Positions 9,160-19,177 are shown, counted from the first letter of the stretch. The stretch is DNA of 64,000 nt from DSWT01 sp035420085 (GCA_035420085.1 DAOLUH010000014.1:1-64000); one strand, 5' to 3'. A program made the numbers and translations. Notes: generated by a model not told the origin, from the letters alone.

Positions 9160-9182
9160 GGCAAGTTGACAACTTGCCCTAC
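9156..9182. repeat. 27-bp perfect palindrome at the subtilase stop
   Basis: A 13-bp arm GTAGGGCAAGTTG is followed by one base and its exact complement. The subtilase TAG stop lies inside the left arm. It sits between convergent genes and could end transcription or block read-through, but it has no T-run. A related hairpin (GCGAGTT/AACTCGC) lies at 51149-51165 and a half copy near 21432. Confidence 0.8.
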
Positions 9183-9191
9183 AACAACATC

Positions 9192-9848
9192 TCAGTTGAG
9201 CAGTTGGCGGATCACCATCACGACTTTGCCCTGGACTTGCACATCGTTGGCCGGGACAAAGATCGGATCCATCGTGGGATTGGCGGGCTGCAAACGGACG
9301 CGCGCGCCCTCATAGTAAACTTTCTTCAGCGTCGTTTCGGCGTTACTGTTCAGCCAGACGGCGGCCATTTCGCCGTTCTCGACCCGCTCCTGGTGGCGTA
9401 AGATCACGGTGTCGCCGTCGTGGATCAGCGCGTCAATCATCGAATTGCCTTTGACTTTCAGCGCAAAGAGATCGGCAACGTCTCGACCAAAGAGCGCGCG
9501 GTTGATTTCGACGGTTTCAGTCCCGGATAAAGGCTCAACGGGGATGGGTTCACTGGCGACGATGTAACCGAGGAAGGGCACAGACACCACTTCGCTGCTG
9601 CCCACCAGGTAATCCGGCCCGGCGTCATTCAGTTCGGATGTCAGGCGGATACCGCGAGAAATAGCGGAAGCGCGATCAATTAACCCTTTTTGTTCAAGAT
9701 GTTTGAGGTAGTAAGAAACCAGGGAGGTTGACGTGACGCCGATGGCATCCCCAATTTCACGCACCGTAGGCGGATAACCTCTTTCTCCAATGTAGTTCTC
9801 CAGGAAGGTAAGCACTCGCTCTTGTCGTTCAGGCAATTTGGCACTCAT
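9192..9848 (-). CDS. lexA: LexA repressor
   Basis: The 218-residue product has an N-terminal winged helix (PPTVREIGDAIGVTSTSLVSYYLKHL, about 25-52 in part) and a C-terminal S24 peptidase domain with Ser136 (KGNSMIDA) and Lys175 (TTLKK) as the catalytic pair. It represses SOS genes and cleaves itself when RecA is activated by DNA damage. The self-cleavage site reads VAS99EP, Ala-Ser instead of the usual Ala-Gly. The start at 9848 has GGAGG six bases upstream. Its own promoter carries a probable SOS box, so it should be autoregulated. Confidence 0.95.
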   Translation of the reverse strand: MSAKLPERQERVLTFLENYIGERGYPPTVREIGDAIGVTSTSLVSYYLKHLEQKGLIDRASAISRGIRLTSELNDAGPDYLVGSSEVVSVPFLGYIVASEPIPVEPLSGTETVEINRALFGRDVADLFALKVKGNSMIDALIHDGDTVILRHQERVENGEMAAVWLNSNAETTLKKVYYEGARVRLQPANPTMDPIFVPANDVQVQGKVVMVIRQLLN

Positions 9849-9893
9849 CGTTGACCTCCATTGACCCTCAGTATCCCAACTTATCCCAAACTT

Positions 9894-9922
9894 ATTATAA
9901 TCGCACATTTGTTCTATGTCAA
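9894..9922 (-). promoter_or_regulatory. lexA promoter with SOS operator in the spacer
   Basis: On the minus strand a perfect TTGACA (9922-9917), a 17-bp spacer and a perfect TATAAT (9899-9894) lie 45 bases before lexA. The spacer holds GAACAAATGTGC (9914-9903), a near match to the GAAC-N4-GTTC SOS box of Gram-positive-type LexA. A second GAAC...GTTGC element lies near 9949-9964. The 400 bp between lexA and the next gene hold these sites and the promoters noted for the next gene; I see no gene there. Confidence 0.8.
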
Positions 9923-10013
9923 GAGCCAAAAAAAATTCAAGCCAAAAACGAACAAACGATGTTGCGCTAATGCAGTTGCCACGTAATTGCAACACATTTA
10001 ACAAAATTGGACA

Positions 10014-10042
10014 TTGCATAAACCTCCTTCTTGGTGTAAAAT
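10014..10042 (+). promoter_or_regulatory. Promoter upstream of the FGYPI-repeat gene
   Basis: TTGCAT (10014-10019), 17 bp, TAAAAT (10037-10042). A second TATAAT at 10219-10224, with a weak TTGTGC at 19 bp, lies closer to the gene and could be the main start. Confidence 0.45.
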
Positions 10043-10248
10043 AGAAGAGTAGGGTTATGTGGTAATTATGGCATAACCCAACCCGTTAGACAAAAGCATT
10101 GAGCACACCAGGATTTTCACCACTTCACAAAGCCGTCTATGTGACTCGCGCCAGGTTACAGCGACAGGGAGTGGCTGATTATCCGTGTGTTTATTGTGCT
10201 TTATCCCTTTATTTATCATATAATGAGAATGATTGTAGGCGAGAGATT

Positions 10249-11241
10249 ATGAAATTAGCGCGATTTTCCCAAAAGATAGGCTTGTTGCTTGTACTCGCCA
10301 TTACATCAGGGTTCTTCATCCCGCAGCCAGGTCTAACGCAAACTACTGCGCAAGAGCAATACTTCGCGGAGACCGGGCACTGGGTACGGGGGGAATTCCT
10401 TACCTATTTTCACACTCGAGGCGGGCTGGCAATTTTTGGCTACCCCATCAGTGAACGCTTCATTGACCAGGGGCTGACCGTGCAATACTTTCAAAAAGCC
10501 CGCATGGAGCTACATCCTGAAAACCAGGAACCGTACAGAGTACAATTAGGGTTGCTCGGTGAAGAGTTGAAATACCGACAACCGGCGATACCCGCACCGC
10601 AATCACTTTCGCGGCGGAAAGTCTATTTCCCAGAGACCGGACATACTGTATCGTATGCTTTCCTTGATTTCTTCAAAACGAACGGTGGTGTGGACATCTT
10701 TGGCTATCCCATCACCGAGATGCACTTTGAGGAAGGGCAAATCGTTCAGTATTTCCAGCGTCTCAAGATGCAGTGGCAACCCAACGATCCCGCGACAACG
10801 GTGGTGATCGGCAACCTAGGGGAAGTTTACATCTCCATTTACGGCAACCGTATGCCATCCGAGGCTTTGCGCGCAACATCGGGGGACGCCATCATCCAGA
10901 CCTCACCGCCTCTCGCGGAGGTCAGTGGCATTCGCGCGGTGGTCTCGTTGCGATATTCGGTGATGAGCAAAAAGCGCAATCAGACGATCTCTGTGTTGGT
11001 GACTGACAATAACGGAGACCCACGCCCCGACGCACAAGTGGCGATCAGTTTCATCGAGACACCTTCAAACGTCGTATTGGCCTCGAATATCCCGGTTTTG
11101 GTCACGGACAAACAGGGCTTCGCGCAGATTTCTGTTCCGATCAACGAAGGACGTTCGGGCGCGCAGATTGTGGTTCGTGCGACTGTGACTTACGGGAGTT
11201 TCACGACAACCGCCCAGAATGTTTTCTTGTTATGGTGGTAA
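10249..11241 (+). CDS. Secreted protein with two FGYPI repeats and an Ig-like domain
   Basis: The ATG at 10249 (weak GCGAGAG ribosome site) opens a signal peptide (MKLARFSQKIGLLLVLAITS...). Two repeats of about 54 residues follow, each reading F-E-T-G-H...FL..F...GG..IFGYPI-S/T-E...VQYFQ...M...P. This module is common in exported Chloroflexota proteins; its function is not known to me. A segment with SVLVTDNNGDPRPDAQVAIS resembles bacterial Ig-like domains. Likely extracellular or surface attached. A terminator follows at 11251. The longer reading frame from 10099 lacks a ribosome site and would bury the signal peptide. Confidence 0.8.
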   Translation: MKLARFSQKIGLLLVLAITSGFFIPQPGLTQTTAQEQYFAETGHWVRGEFLTYFHTRGGLAIFGYPISERFIDQGLTVQYFQKARMELHPENQEPYRVQLGLLGEELKYRQPAIPAPQSLSRRKVYFPETGHTVSYAFLDFFKTNGGVDIFGYPITEMHFEEGQIVQYFQRLKMQWQPNDPATTVVIGNLGEVYISIYGNRMPSEALRATSGDAIIQTSPPLAEVSGIRAVVSLRYSVMSKKRNQTISVLVTDNNGDPRPDAQVAISFIETPSNVVLASNIPVLVTDKQGFAQISVPINEGRSGAQIVVRATVTYGSFTTTAQNVFLLWW

Positions 11242-11250
11242 ATTCGCATA

Positions 11251-11283
11251 AAAACAGCGCGGTACAAGTACCGCGCTGTTTTG
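11251..11283 (+). terminator. Intrinsic terminator
   Basis: A 13-bp perfect stem AACAGCGCGGTAC with a 2-base loop ends in TTTT. The reverse strand also carries a T-run, so it can serve the converging gene at 11317 as well. Confidence 0.9.
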
Positions 11284-11316
11284 TTGCCAACGATCGAACG
11301 CTGTTACGCGCCAGAC

Positions 11317-11487
11317 TCATTCGCCGACAGTCTCTGGTGCGCCTAACCCCAGACGGGTTTTCAAACGCGCCAACCACGATGTTTTCCGCACGGGCGGTGT
11401 TCCACTTGTGCGCATATTGCGCAATCGGTCAACCACCCGGCGTAGCTTTTGCATTTTCACCACATTTTCTTTATCTGCCATCGTCAT
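11317..11487 (-). CDS. Small hypothetical protein (56 residues)
   Basis: I do not recognise it. It begins MTMADKENVVKMQKLRRVVDRLRNMR, a basic amphipathic helix, and ends in a short basic tail. GGGGG precedes the ATG at 11487, and a convincing promoter (11537-11564) and a bidirectional terminator bracket it, which is the main reason for calling it a gene. The frame extends to 11517 but the ribosome site favours 11487. Confidence 0.55.
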   Translation of the reverse strand: MTMADKENVVKMQKLRRVVDRLRNMRTSGTPPVRKTSWLARLKTRLGLGAPETVGE

Positions 11488-11536
11488 AGCCCCCTGTTTT
11501 TGGCGGAAAACGGACACAACGCTAATCCCAAGACAG

Positions 11537-11564
11537 ATTCTAGCACTAACGACTCATAGCGCAA
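11537..11564 (-). promoter_or_regulatory. Promoter of the 56-residue gene
   Basis: TTGCGC (11564-11559), 16 bp, TAGAAT (11542-11537) preceded by TGC (extended -10), minus strand. Confidence 0.6.
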
Positions 11565-11583
11565 ATCACACGCAGAGGCAAAT

Positions 11584-12414
11584 TTACTCCTCCAATGACT
11601 GATAGGCGAGAGCCTGTTCGGGCGAGGAAGCGAAGAGATACCCTACCCCGCGAACGTTCAGAATATAGCGCGGATTCTCAGGATCAGGTTCCAACTTGCG
11701 CCGCAAGCGGCGGATATGAACCCGCACAATGGAACGCGCCCCCCAGGCGTCGGTCTCGTAGCCTTGCGCACACCGCACCAAATCCTGCGGTGTGCAGACC
11801 TCGTCCACACGCCCGATCAGACACTCCAGGAGACGAAATTCGGTCGGCGTCAGATCAACCGGTTGCCCGTGATAGGTGACCAGATGTTTGCCTCTGTCAA
11901 TCTGAACATCGCCCACCATCAAAACACCGTCCTCTTTTTCTGGCTCTGGTGCAACGTCCACAGACAGACCGTCCGTCGTTGCGATGAGCGCCTTCAACGT
12001 GTTCTGGAGCTGCGTCATCAGCACGCGCCGGTGACGTCCGGCCTTCAATTCGGAAAGGGCGCGGCGCACTGCCGCCAGGACTTCTTCGACCGGACAGGGT
12101 TTGAGCAGGAAATCATAAGCGCCCTTGCGCAGCGCCTGCACTGCTGTTTCCAGCGTCCCATAGCCGGTAATGAGGATAACGATGGTGTCAGAAGAGATGC
12201 GCCGAATCCCCTCCAAGACCTGTAATCCGTCCATGCCCGGCAACCGCAGATCGAGAATGGCAAGATCGAACGCCGACTCCTGGCGTACCATCGCCAGAGC
12301 TTGTTCCCCAGAAGCAGCGAGAGAGACGTAGTACCCTTCGAGACGCAAGACCTCGCCGAGTGTGATGCGCTCGGCGGCTTCATCATCAACCACCAGAATG
12401 CGAATTTCTTCCAT
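11584..12414 (-). CDS. Response regulator, OmpR/PhoB type
   Basis: The N-terminal receiver domain has acidic Asp10/Asp11, phospho-acceptor Asp55 (ILDLRLPGMDG) and Lys105 (FLLKPC). After a linker, the C-terminal winged-helix DNA-binding domain reads VDLTPTEFRLLECL...RVHIRRLRRKLEPDPENPRYI. GGAGG precedes the ATG at 12414, which overlaps the TGA of the kinase gene (TGATG), so the two are translationally coupled. It should be phosphorylated by that kinase and control transcription. Target genes are unknown. Confidence 0.95.
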   Translation of the reverse strand: MEEIRILVVDDEAAERITLGEVLRLEGYYVSLAASGEQALAMVRQESAFDLAILDLRLPGMDGLQVLEGIRRISSDTIVILITGYGTLETAVQALRKGAYDFLLKPCPVEEVLAAVRRALSELKAGRHRRVLMTQLQNTLKALIATTDGLSVDVAPEPEKEDGVLMVGDVQIDRGKHLVTYHGQPVDLTPTEFRLLECLIGRVDEVCTPQDLVRCAQGYETDAWGARSIVRVHIRRLRRKLEPDPENPRYILNVRGVGYLFASSPEQALAYQSLEE

Positions 12415-14033
12415 CAAGCCTCCTCGTAGTGTTGCGGTAAACGCACGATAAAAGTCGTTCCGCCGCCGGGCGGGCTTTCGACTTCGATAACGCCGCCATG
12501 TCGCTCGATAATGCCGTAACTGATCGCCAACCCTAGCCCGGTGCCGGTAGATTTCGACGTGTGAAAAGGCTCAAACATGTGTTCGCGTATCTCCGGCGCA
12601 ATGCCCGGGCCGCTGTCACGGAAAGCCACCACAACTTGTTTGCGCTCGGCGTGATAAGCGGTCCCCACCCAGAGCGTCCCGCCATTCGGCATTGCATCCA
12701 CAGCATTGATGATGATGTTGAGAAACACCTGCGTCAACTGGTTGGGCGCGCCGCGTACTGGCACGAGATTGGGGGCTAAACGGGCCACGACTTCAACCCG
12801 CGATTGTTGGAGACGCTTGCCGGCAATCGCCAACGCATCGTCCACCGGGCGATTTACGTCCAGGGGTTGCATGGCTGAAGAAGGCCGATAGAAATCCAGC
12901 ATCCGCCGCACGATTTGTACCAGGCGCGCTACTTCTTGCTGCGCCATTTCGAGGAATCCACGGCGTTTGACCTCGTCTAATCCAGGGTGCAGGGCCAGGT
13001 GCAGGCTGTTCTGAATGGCCTGTAGTGGATTGTTGATTTCGTGAGCCAAAGAGGCCGCCAGACGCCCCACGGCAGCCATCTTCTCCGCCTGGATGAGTTG
13101 ATTCTGGGAACGCTCGACTTCTTCGGCAAAGGACTCCAAATCCTGAAACAGTCGCGCGTTTTGTAGCGCCACAGAGACGGTCGCGGCAAGGTGTTCCATC
13201 AGTGAGAGATAGTCTTCATCGAGTCCCGCTTCCTGCTTGAGAACGACCAGCGCGCCGAGAACCTCTTCGCGTTTCACCAGGGGAACGCACAAGATGTCCA
13301 GAGAAGCCAGGCCAAGCGCCTCATTCCAAAAACTGTCGCGCATGGCCTTCCGCAAAATGGAGTGCCCGTCAATGATGGCTTCGCGCACGACGTCATCGGC
13401 CGGAACAACACGCCCCTCAAGCCAAACCCCATGCACGACGCGGGCTTTCCGTATGACCCAGGATTGTGATTCTTCTTCGTTGAGCACCAGGGAAAGGGCA
13501 TCCGTGGCGATGAGCCGCCCCAGACCCTCCAACGCCGATACCAGAACCTCGTCCAGATCCAGGCTCGAGGAAATCATCCGGTTGATCTCGTCGAGCGCCG
13601 CCAGCTCCTGGTTGCGCCGCCGAAGCATCTGCTCGGTGCGCCGGATGCGCAACACGACACCCACGCGGGCAATCAATTCTTGGGGATCGAAGGGCTTGAT
13701 GATGTAATCATCGGCACCCATTTGAAGGCCGCGCGTCTTCGCCATGATGGAGTCTAAGCCGGTAATGAGGATGACAGGTGTTTGCCCCAAATTGGGATCG
13801 GCTTTCATCCGCTCTAAAATGCGGAAACCATCTTCGCCCGGCATCATCACGTCCAACAATACGGCATCCACCGGCGTCCTGTTTTCCACTTCCTGGTGTA
13901 GCAACGCCAGCGCGCCTTCGCCATTGGCAGCCACCAGTGTCTCACAGGGAATCAAATCCAACACTTCCCTGACCAGGTTGATCATTTTCGGGTCGTCGTC
14001 AACCACCAGGATGCGCGCTTGTAAATTGGGCAT
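12414..14033 (-). CDS. Hybrid sensor kinase (receiver-GAF-histidine kinase), soluble
   Basis: The 539-residue product has a receiver domain first (Asp61 in LLDVMMPGEDGF, Lys113), then a coiled coil (about 130-150), a GAF domain (about 155-300), a HisKA domain with His331 (SLAHEINNPLQAIQ) and a C-terminal ATPase domain (NIIINAVDAMPNGG, DSGPGIAPE, TGLGLAISYGIIERHGG). There is no membrane segment, so the input is cytoplasmic or comes through the membrane protein encoded just upstream. It is the second gene of a three-gene operon. AGAGGA precedes the ATG. Confidence 0.95.
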   Translation of the reverse strand: MPNLQARILVVDDDPKMINLVREVLDLIPCETLVAANGEGALALLHQEVENRTPVDAVLLDVMMPGEDGFRILERMKADPNLGQTPVILITGLDSIMAKTRGLQMGADDYIIKPFDPQELIARVGVVLRIRRTEQMLRRRNQELAALDEINRMISSSLDLDEVLVSALEGLGRLIATDALSLVLNEEESQSWVIRKARVVHGVWLEGRVVPADDVVREAIIDGHSILRKAMRDSFWNEALGLASLDILCVPLVKREEVLGALVVLKQEAGLDEDYLSLMEHLAATVSVALQNARLFQDLESFAEEVERSQNQLIQAEKMAAVGRLAASLAHEINNPLQAIQNSLHLALHPGLDEVKRRGFLEMAQQEVARLVQIVRRMLDFYRPSSAMQPLDVNRPVDDALAIAGKRLQQSRVEVVARLAPNLVPVRGAPNQLTQVFLNIIINAVDAMPNGGTLWVGTAYHAERKQVVVAFRDSGPGIAPEIREHMFEPFHTSKSTGTGLGLAISYGIIERHGGVIEVESPPGGGTTFIVRLPQHYEEA

Positions 14034-14040
14034 AGATCCT

Positions 14041-14565
14041 CTAGGGTGTGACGTGGATGGCCTGCATCACCGCGGTCCGTAAACGCTCAAAACGCGCCGC
14101 GGTGATGTTGAGCACACCGGCTCGCGGGGTATCCAGTAATCCGGCGAATACTCTACGAAAATCCGCGTGCGTGCCAGAGAGGGGAACAAAGTAATTCCTG
14201 GCGCGGGGATACAAATTGCGCGTGTGGATCTGCACCGGCTCGTTGTAGTGCAACTCTAGCAGCCGCTCCTCGGCGCGGTAGAGCGCCAGACTTTCGTCGG
14301 AAAGCCCCACACCACCCTCGTAGCCTGACCAATGCGCCACGGCATCGGCAAAAGCATCCATCACGGCGTCATAACCCGGGTCGCCAGGAAATAGCATATA
14401 ATCCGCGCCATCCCAATAGACGACAATCCAATCCGCTTGCGCATTGAAGCTGCGCAAGAACCACAGCATATCGTTGTTGGCTAGAGAACTGACCCACCAA
14501 ACCAACAACCCGACCACAATGACCAAAACGACAAATGCGCTTAAAAAACTGGGTTGTTTGTGCAT
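14041..14565 (-). CDS. Single-span membrane protein upstream of the hybrid kinase
   Basis: Family not recognised. The product (174 residues) begins MHKQPSFLSAFVVLVIVVGLLVWWV, one membrane anchor, followed by an extracytoplasmic domain of about 145 residues with ADWIVVYWDGADYMLFPGDPGY and LYPRARNYFVPLSGTHADFRRVF. It is 7 bp from the kinase start and has its own TATAAT at 14588, so it heads the operon. As the kinase lacks a sensor domain outside the cell, this protein is a candidate input partner; that is inference from position. GGAGGAAGAG supports the start. Confidence 0.7.
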   Translation of the reverse strand: MHKQPSFLSAFVVLVIVVGLLVWWVSSLANNDMLWFLRSFNAQADWIVVYWDGADYMLFPGDPGYDAVMDAFADAVAHWSGYEGGVGLSDESLALYRAEERLLELHYNEPVQIHTRNLYPRARNYFVPLSGTHADFRRVFAGLLDTPRAGVLNITAARFERLRTAVMQAIHVTP

Positions 14566-14587
14566 TCTCTCTCTTCCTCCAAAATAA

Positions 14588-14593
14588 ATTATA
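14588..14593 (-). promoter_or_regulatory. -10 box of the membrane protein/kinase/regulator operon
   Basis: TATAAT on the minus strand, 22 bases before the start at 14565. No clear -35 at 16-18 bp. Confidence 0.45.
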
Positions 14594-14637
14594 CCCCGTC
14601 TTAGCAAATTTGGGAAGCAACACCCAGAAGCACCCGC

Positions 14638-14671
14638 AAAAAAGCGGAGGGAAAACGCATATCCCTCCGCT
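14638..14671 (-). terminator. Intrinsic terminator of the peptide transporter operon
   Basis: On the minus strand a 10-bp stem AGCGGAGGGA with a 9-base loop is followed by six T, 22 bases after the last transporter gene. Confidence 0.9.
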
Positions 14672-14693
14672 CTAACGTATGAGTCAAGCCTGA

Positions 14694-15712
14694 TCAGGCT
14701 TCTTTATCAACGAGCCAACACGCCACAAAGTGTCCAGAACCATAGTCCTTGAAAACCGGTTCCTCTTTTTCACAGACGCCCTTTATGGCGTAAGGGCAAC
14801 GTGGATGAAAATGACACCCAGAGGGCGGATTGATAGGACTGGGAACATCCCCCTCAAGGATAATGCGGTCACGCGAACCGGCCTTTTTGGGGTCGGCGAT
14901 AGGAATCGCCGACATCAAAGCCTGCGTATACGGGTGCAAGGGATGCTGGAAGATTTCATGACGATCGGCCAATTCCACCATCTTGCCCAGGTACATCACG
15001 GCGACGCGTGTGCTGATGTGTTCCACCACGCTCAAGTTGTGCGCGACGAACATATACGTCAGGCCGAGCTGTTCCTGCAAATCCATCAGAATGTTCAACA
15101 CCTGCGCCTGCACCGACACATCCAGCGCAGACACCGGCTCATCGGCGACGATGAATTTGGGATCCAGGGCCAATGCGCGCGCGATGCCGATGCGTTGGCG
15201 TTGCCCGCCGGAGAATTCGTGGGGGTAGCGCTTGGCGTGGAAGTCTTCGAGGTTGACCATGCGCAGCAAATGGATGGCCTTTTCCCACCGCTCCGCTGGC
15301 GAGCCAATCCGGTGAACGACCAGGCCCTCCATGATGCTCTCGCCCACCGGCATTCGGGGATCGAGCGAGGAATAAGGGTCCTGGAAGACAATCTGCATAT
15401 CTTTGCGAATTTCCTTCAATTCTCTGCCGCGCAAGGCAAAGACATCTTTACCCTCGAAATAAACGTGCCCGCCGGTTGGCGGCGTTAAGCGCAACAGGGT
15501 GCGCCCCACCGTCGTTTTGCCGCACCCCGACTCACCGACCAACCCTAGCGTCTCACCCTTTTTGATCGTGAAGCTGACGCCATCCACAGCTTTCACGTGC
15601 GCCTTAACGCGCTGCAAGAAGCCCCCCCGGACGGGGAAGTACTTTACCATGTCCTTGACGACGATCAGGTCACTCCCTTTGCCACTATCCATTGTAACTT
15701 TCGCCTCAGCCA

Positions 15713-15713
<1 letters not shown>
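14694..15713 (-). CDS. dppF: Peptide ABC transporter ATP-binding protein, OppF/DppF type
   Basis: The 339-residue ATPase has Walker A GESGCGKT, signature FSGGQRQRIGIARAL, Walker B FIVADEPVSALD and the OppF C-terminal block HPLHPYTQALMSAIP with the cysteine-containing SGCHFHPRCPYA segment that binds an iron-sulphur cluster in related proteins. Its ATG shares one base with the stop of the preceding ATPase gene (TAATG), with AGAGGT upstream. Together with the DppD-type ATPase it powers the DppB/DppC pore. Dipeptide versus oligopeptide preference cannot be read from sequence. Confidence 0.93.
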
Positions 15714-16738
<1,025 letters not shown>

Positions 16739-16749
16739 CTCACCACAAG

Positions 16750-17685
16750 CTATAACTTCAGGCGCGGATCGAGCGCATCCCGCAGACCGTCGCCCACGTA
16801 GTTAAACGCGAGGGAGGTCAAGAATATCGCCAATCCCGGGTAGAAGACTTTTGCCGGCTGCCCCAACATACCCTGTTGGGCGGCCTGGAGCATATTCCCC
16901 CAGGTGGGGATAGGCGGTTGAATGCCAAAACCGAGGAAACTCAGCGCGGATTCCAAAACGATGACGCCTCCCAGACCCAATGTCGAGTTGACGATGATGG
17001 GCGCCATGGCGTTCGGGATCATGTGGCGCAGGATGATGCGTCCGTTGGACATACCAAGCGCCCGGGCCGCCTCGGAGAAATCCATCGCGCGCAGGCTCAA
17101 CACCATCCCGCGCACCAGACGACACGCCCCCATCCACCCAAAGGCAATCAGAATCACCGAGATGATGACCACGCTCGCCCACTGATCCGGGATGCCAGGA
17201 ATCGTAATACCCCGCAGCAACGAAGAGAAAGCCAACAACAGCGGCAGCAAGGGGATCGTAAGCAGGAAGTCCACGACTCTCTGGATGGCGTTATCAACCC
17301 AGCCGCCAAAGTAGCCGGAGATGCCCCCCATCACCGACCCGAAGAACTCGCTGAGTATTGTCACTACGAAGGAGACCGTCAAGGAGACACGCGCTGCGTA
17401 GAGCAGACGGCTGAAAACATCTCGACCGATCTCGTCCGTGCCGAGGATATGCTGCGGACTTGGTGGAGCGTTCTTGTAGTAGGGGTCTTGATAGGAAATC
17501 GGATCGTAAGGTGCGACGACGTTCGCAAAGATCGCCATCAACAAAAACAACACAATCACCGACAGACCGACCACAGCCAACTTGTGCCGTCGGAAACGTC
17601 GCCAAACCACCGAAAATTGGCTCTCTTTTTCTGGCGTGAGCAATGCTTCGGCGTCTAATTTTTCAACTTGTGGTTCAACAGCCAT
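16750..17685 (-). CDS. dppC: Peptide ABC transporter permease, DppC type
   Basis: The product is 311 residues with an N-terminal cytoplasmic stretch, a membrane segment (HKLAVVGLSVIVLFLLMAIFANVV), the LGTDEIGRDVFSRLLYAARVSL motif typical of DppC/OppC, and the EAA loop EAARALGMSNGRIILRHMIPN. An in-frame GTG exists at 17694, but GAGGTG sits correctly for the ATG at 17685. It forms the inner-membrane pore with the DppB-type protein encoded upstream. Confidence 0.93.
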   Translation of the reverse strand: MAVEPQVEKLDAEALLTPEKESQFSVVWRRFRRHKLAVVGLSVIVLFLLMAIFANVVAPYDPISYQDPYYKNAPPSPQHILGTDEIGRDVFSRLLYAARVSLTVSFVVTILSEFFGSVMGGISGYFGGWVDNAIQRVVDFLLTIPLLPLLLAFSSLLRGITIPGIPDQWASVVIISVILIAFGWMGACRLVRGMVLSLRAMDFSEAARALGMSNGRIILRHMIPNAMAPIIVNSTLGLGGVIVLESALSFLGFGIQPPIPTWGNMLQAAQQGMLGQPAKVFYPGLAIFLTSLAFNYVGDGLRDALDPRLKL

Positions 17686-17702
17686 TCTATTCACCTCACC
17701 GC

Positions 17703-19154
17703 CTAGTTATACCGGATCCGTGGATCCACAACCGTATAAAGAATATCCCCTACCAGGGTGGCAATCACCGTGAGCACAGAGTTGATAAACAACACGACCA
17801 TGACAAGCGGCCAGTCATCTTTCCCCAAGGCATCAAAATACAGCCGGCCCATCCCTTGCCAGGAGAAAATGGTTTCGGTGATTGTTGCGCCGCCGAAGAG
17901 TGCGGGAATGGTGAAGACAACGATGGTGACGATGGGGATGAGCGCGTTGCGCATCGCGTGTTTGACAATGACCAGCCGTTCGGCCAAGCCTTTGGCCCGC
18001 GCCGTGCGCACATAGTCCTGGCGCAGCACTTCCAGCATCGAAGCGCGCATATAGCGACTCCAACCCGCCATCTGCAACAAACTTAACGTGATGGTGGGCA
18101 GGATCATGTGGATAACTTGATCAACGGTATCTCCAGGCTTAATGTTCAAGGTGCGCAGCAAGCTACCGGCCGGCGGGGTGCGCACCGATGTTACCCCCCC
18201 GGCAGGCAAATATGGAATCCCCCATTTCTGGAATTGGATGGAGAAAATGAGGATCAACATCAACCCCAACCAGAAGACGGGCATCGCCGTACCGAAGAAG
18301 GTAAACGTCGTGACGGCATAATCCAACTTGGAATACTGCTTCACCGCGGAAAAGATGCCAACGGGGATCGCAATCAGCAGCGAAAGCAACGTGGAAGTCG
18401 CAATCAACTTAATCGTGTTGCCCAAACGACTTTCAATGATGCCCGAAATGGCCTGCCCGCGCGCCACCGACCAGGATGTGCCGAAGTCGAGCCGCAACAC
18501 GCCGCGTCCGCTACCATGAAAATGCGCGTATTTCCCCAACAAGCCATAAGGCCCAAAGAGCCAGGACACCGAGACCCAGTTGCCCTGCGGACGTTCGGGG
18601 ACGGTGGGCGCCTCCCAAACCGTATCCGATGATGTGTTGATCCACGCATCCACCGGATCAGCCGTGACATCCACACGCATCGAATGTCCCACCGTTTCAA
18701 TAATAGCGGCCTTAATGGCTCCTTCGGGCGCCGCCCCCTTCGGACGAATCCACACTTTCTCCGCCTCGATCATCACAAGGCCGTCTTCATTTGTACCGGT
18801 CGTTTTACCGATCACCCAGATCGGGTAGCCGCCAGAAGCGTAAGCGATGCCGGGACTGGCATAGAAGCGCAGGTCTTTTGCCCTTTTCAACCCGATGTGC
18901 ATATAATCCGCGCCCAGCCAATCCTCGCCCAACAACCACACGGCGTAACGCAGGGCGAACGGCTTATCCAGCCCCAGGTAGGCCTCCAGGCGTTTGCGAT
19001 CTGCCTCGCTAAACCGCGCGCGCCGATCGCCAATCTGGTTCAACCCGGACATTGGACCACCTGGCGCCAGGTTCAAAATCGTATAGATCGCCATCGTCGC
19101 CAACAGCACAACCAGGATCATTTGCAGAAAGCGGCGTAACAGATAACCACTCAT
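17703..19154 (-). CDS. dppB: Peptide ABC transporter permease, DppB type, with a 140-residue insertion
   Basis: The ends are a normal DppB: first membrane helix (LQMILVVLLATMAIYTILNLAPGGP), GLDKPFALRYAVWL, RLDFGTSW, IESRLGNTIKLI and the EAA loop ARAKGLAERLVIVKHAMRNAL. At 483 residues it is roughly 150 longer than usual. The extra part lies at about residues 78-218, between helix 1 and the LDFGTSW segment, in the loop expected outside the membrane. It contains GLVMIEAEKVWIRPKG and VGHSMRVDVTADPVDAWIN, which I do not recognise. AAGGAG precedes the start. Neighbours confirm the transporter role. Confidence 0.9.
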   Translation of the reverse strand: MSGYLLRRFLQMILVVLLATMAIYTILNLAPGGPMSGLNQIGDRRARFSEADRKRLEAYLGLDKPFALRYAVWLLGEDWLGADYMHIGLKRAKDLRFYASPGIAYASGGYPIWVIGKTTGTNEDGLVMIEAEKVWIRPKGAAPEGAIKAAIIETVGHSMRVDVTADPVDAWINTSSDTVWEAPTVPERPQGNWVSVSWLFGPYGLLGKYAHFHGSGRGVLRLDFGTSWSVARGQAISGIIESRLGNTIKLIATSTLLSLLIAIPVGIFSAVKQYSKLDYAVTTFTFFGTAMPVFWLGLMLILIFSIQFQKWGIPYLPAGGVTSVRTPPAGSLLRTLNIKPGDTVDQVIHMILPTITLSLLQMAGWSRYMRASMLEVLRQDYVRTARAKGLAERLVIVKHAMRNALIPIVTIVVFTIPALFGGATITETIFSWQGMGRLYFDALGKDDWPLVMVVLFINSVLTVIATLVGDILYTVVDPRIRYN

Positions 19155-19177
19155 GCGCGAACTCCTTCCTTGAAATT

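Noticed and set aside
10099..10248. Upstream extension of the FGYPI-repeat gene
   Set aside because: No ribosome site, and it would place the signal peptide 50 residues inside the protein.
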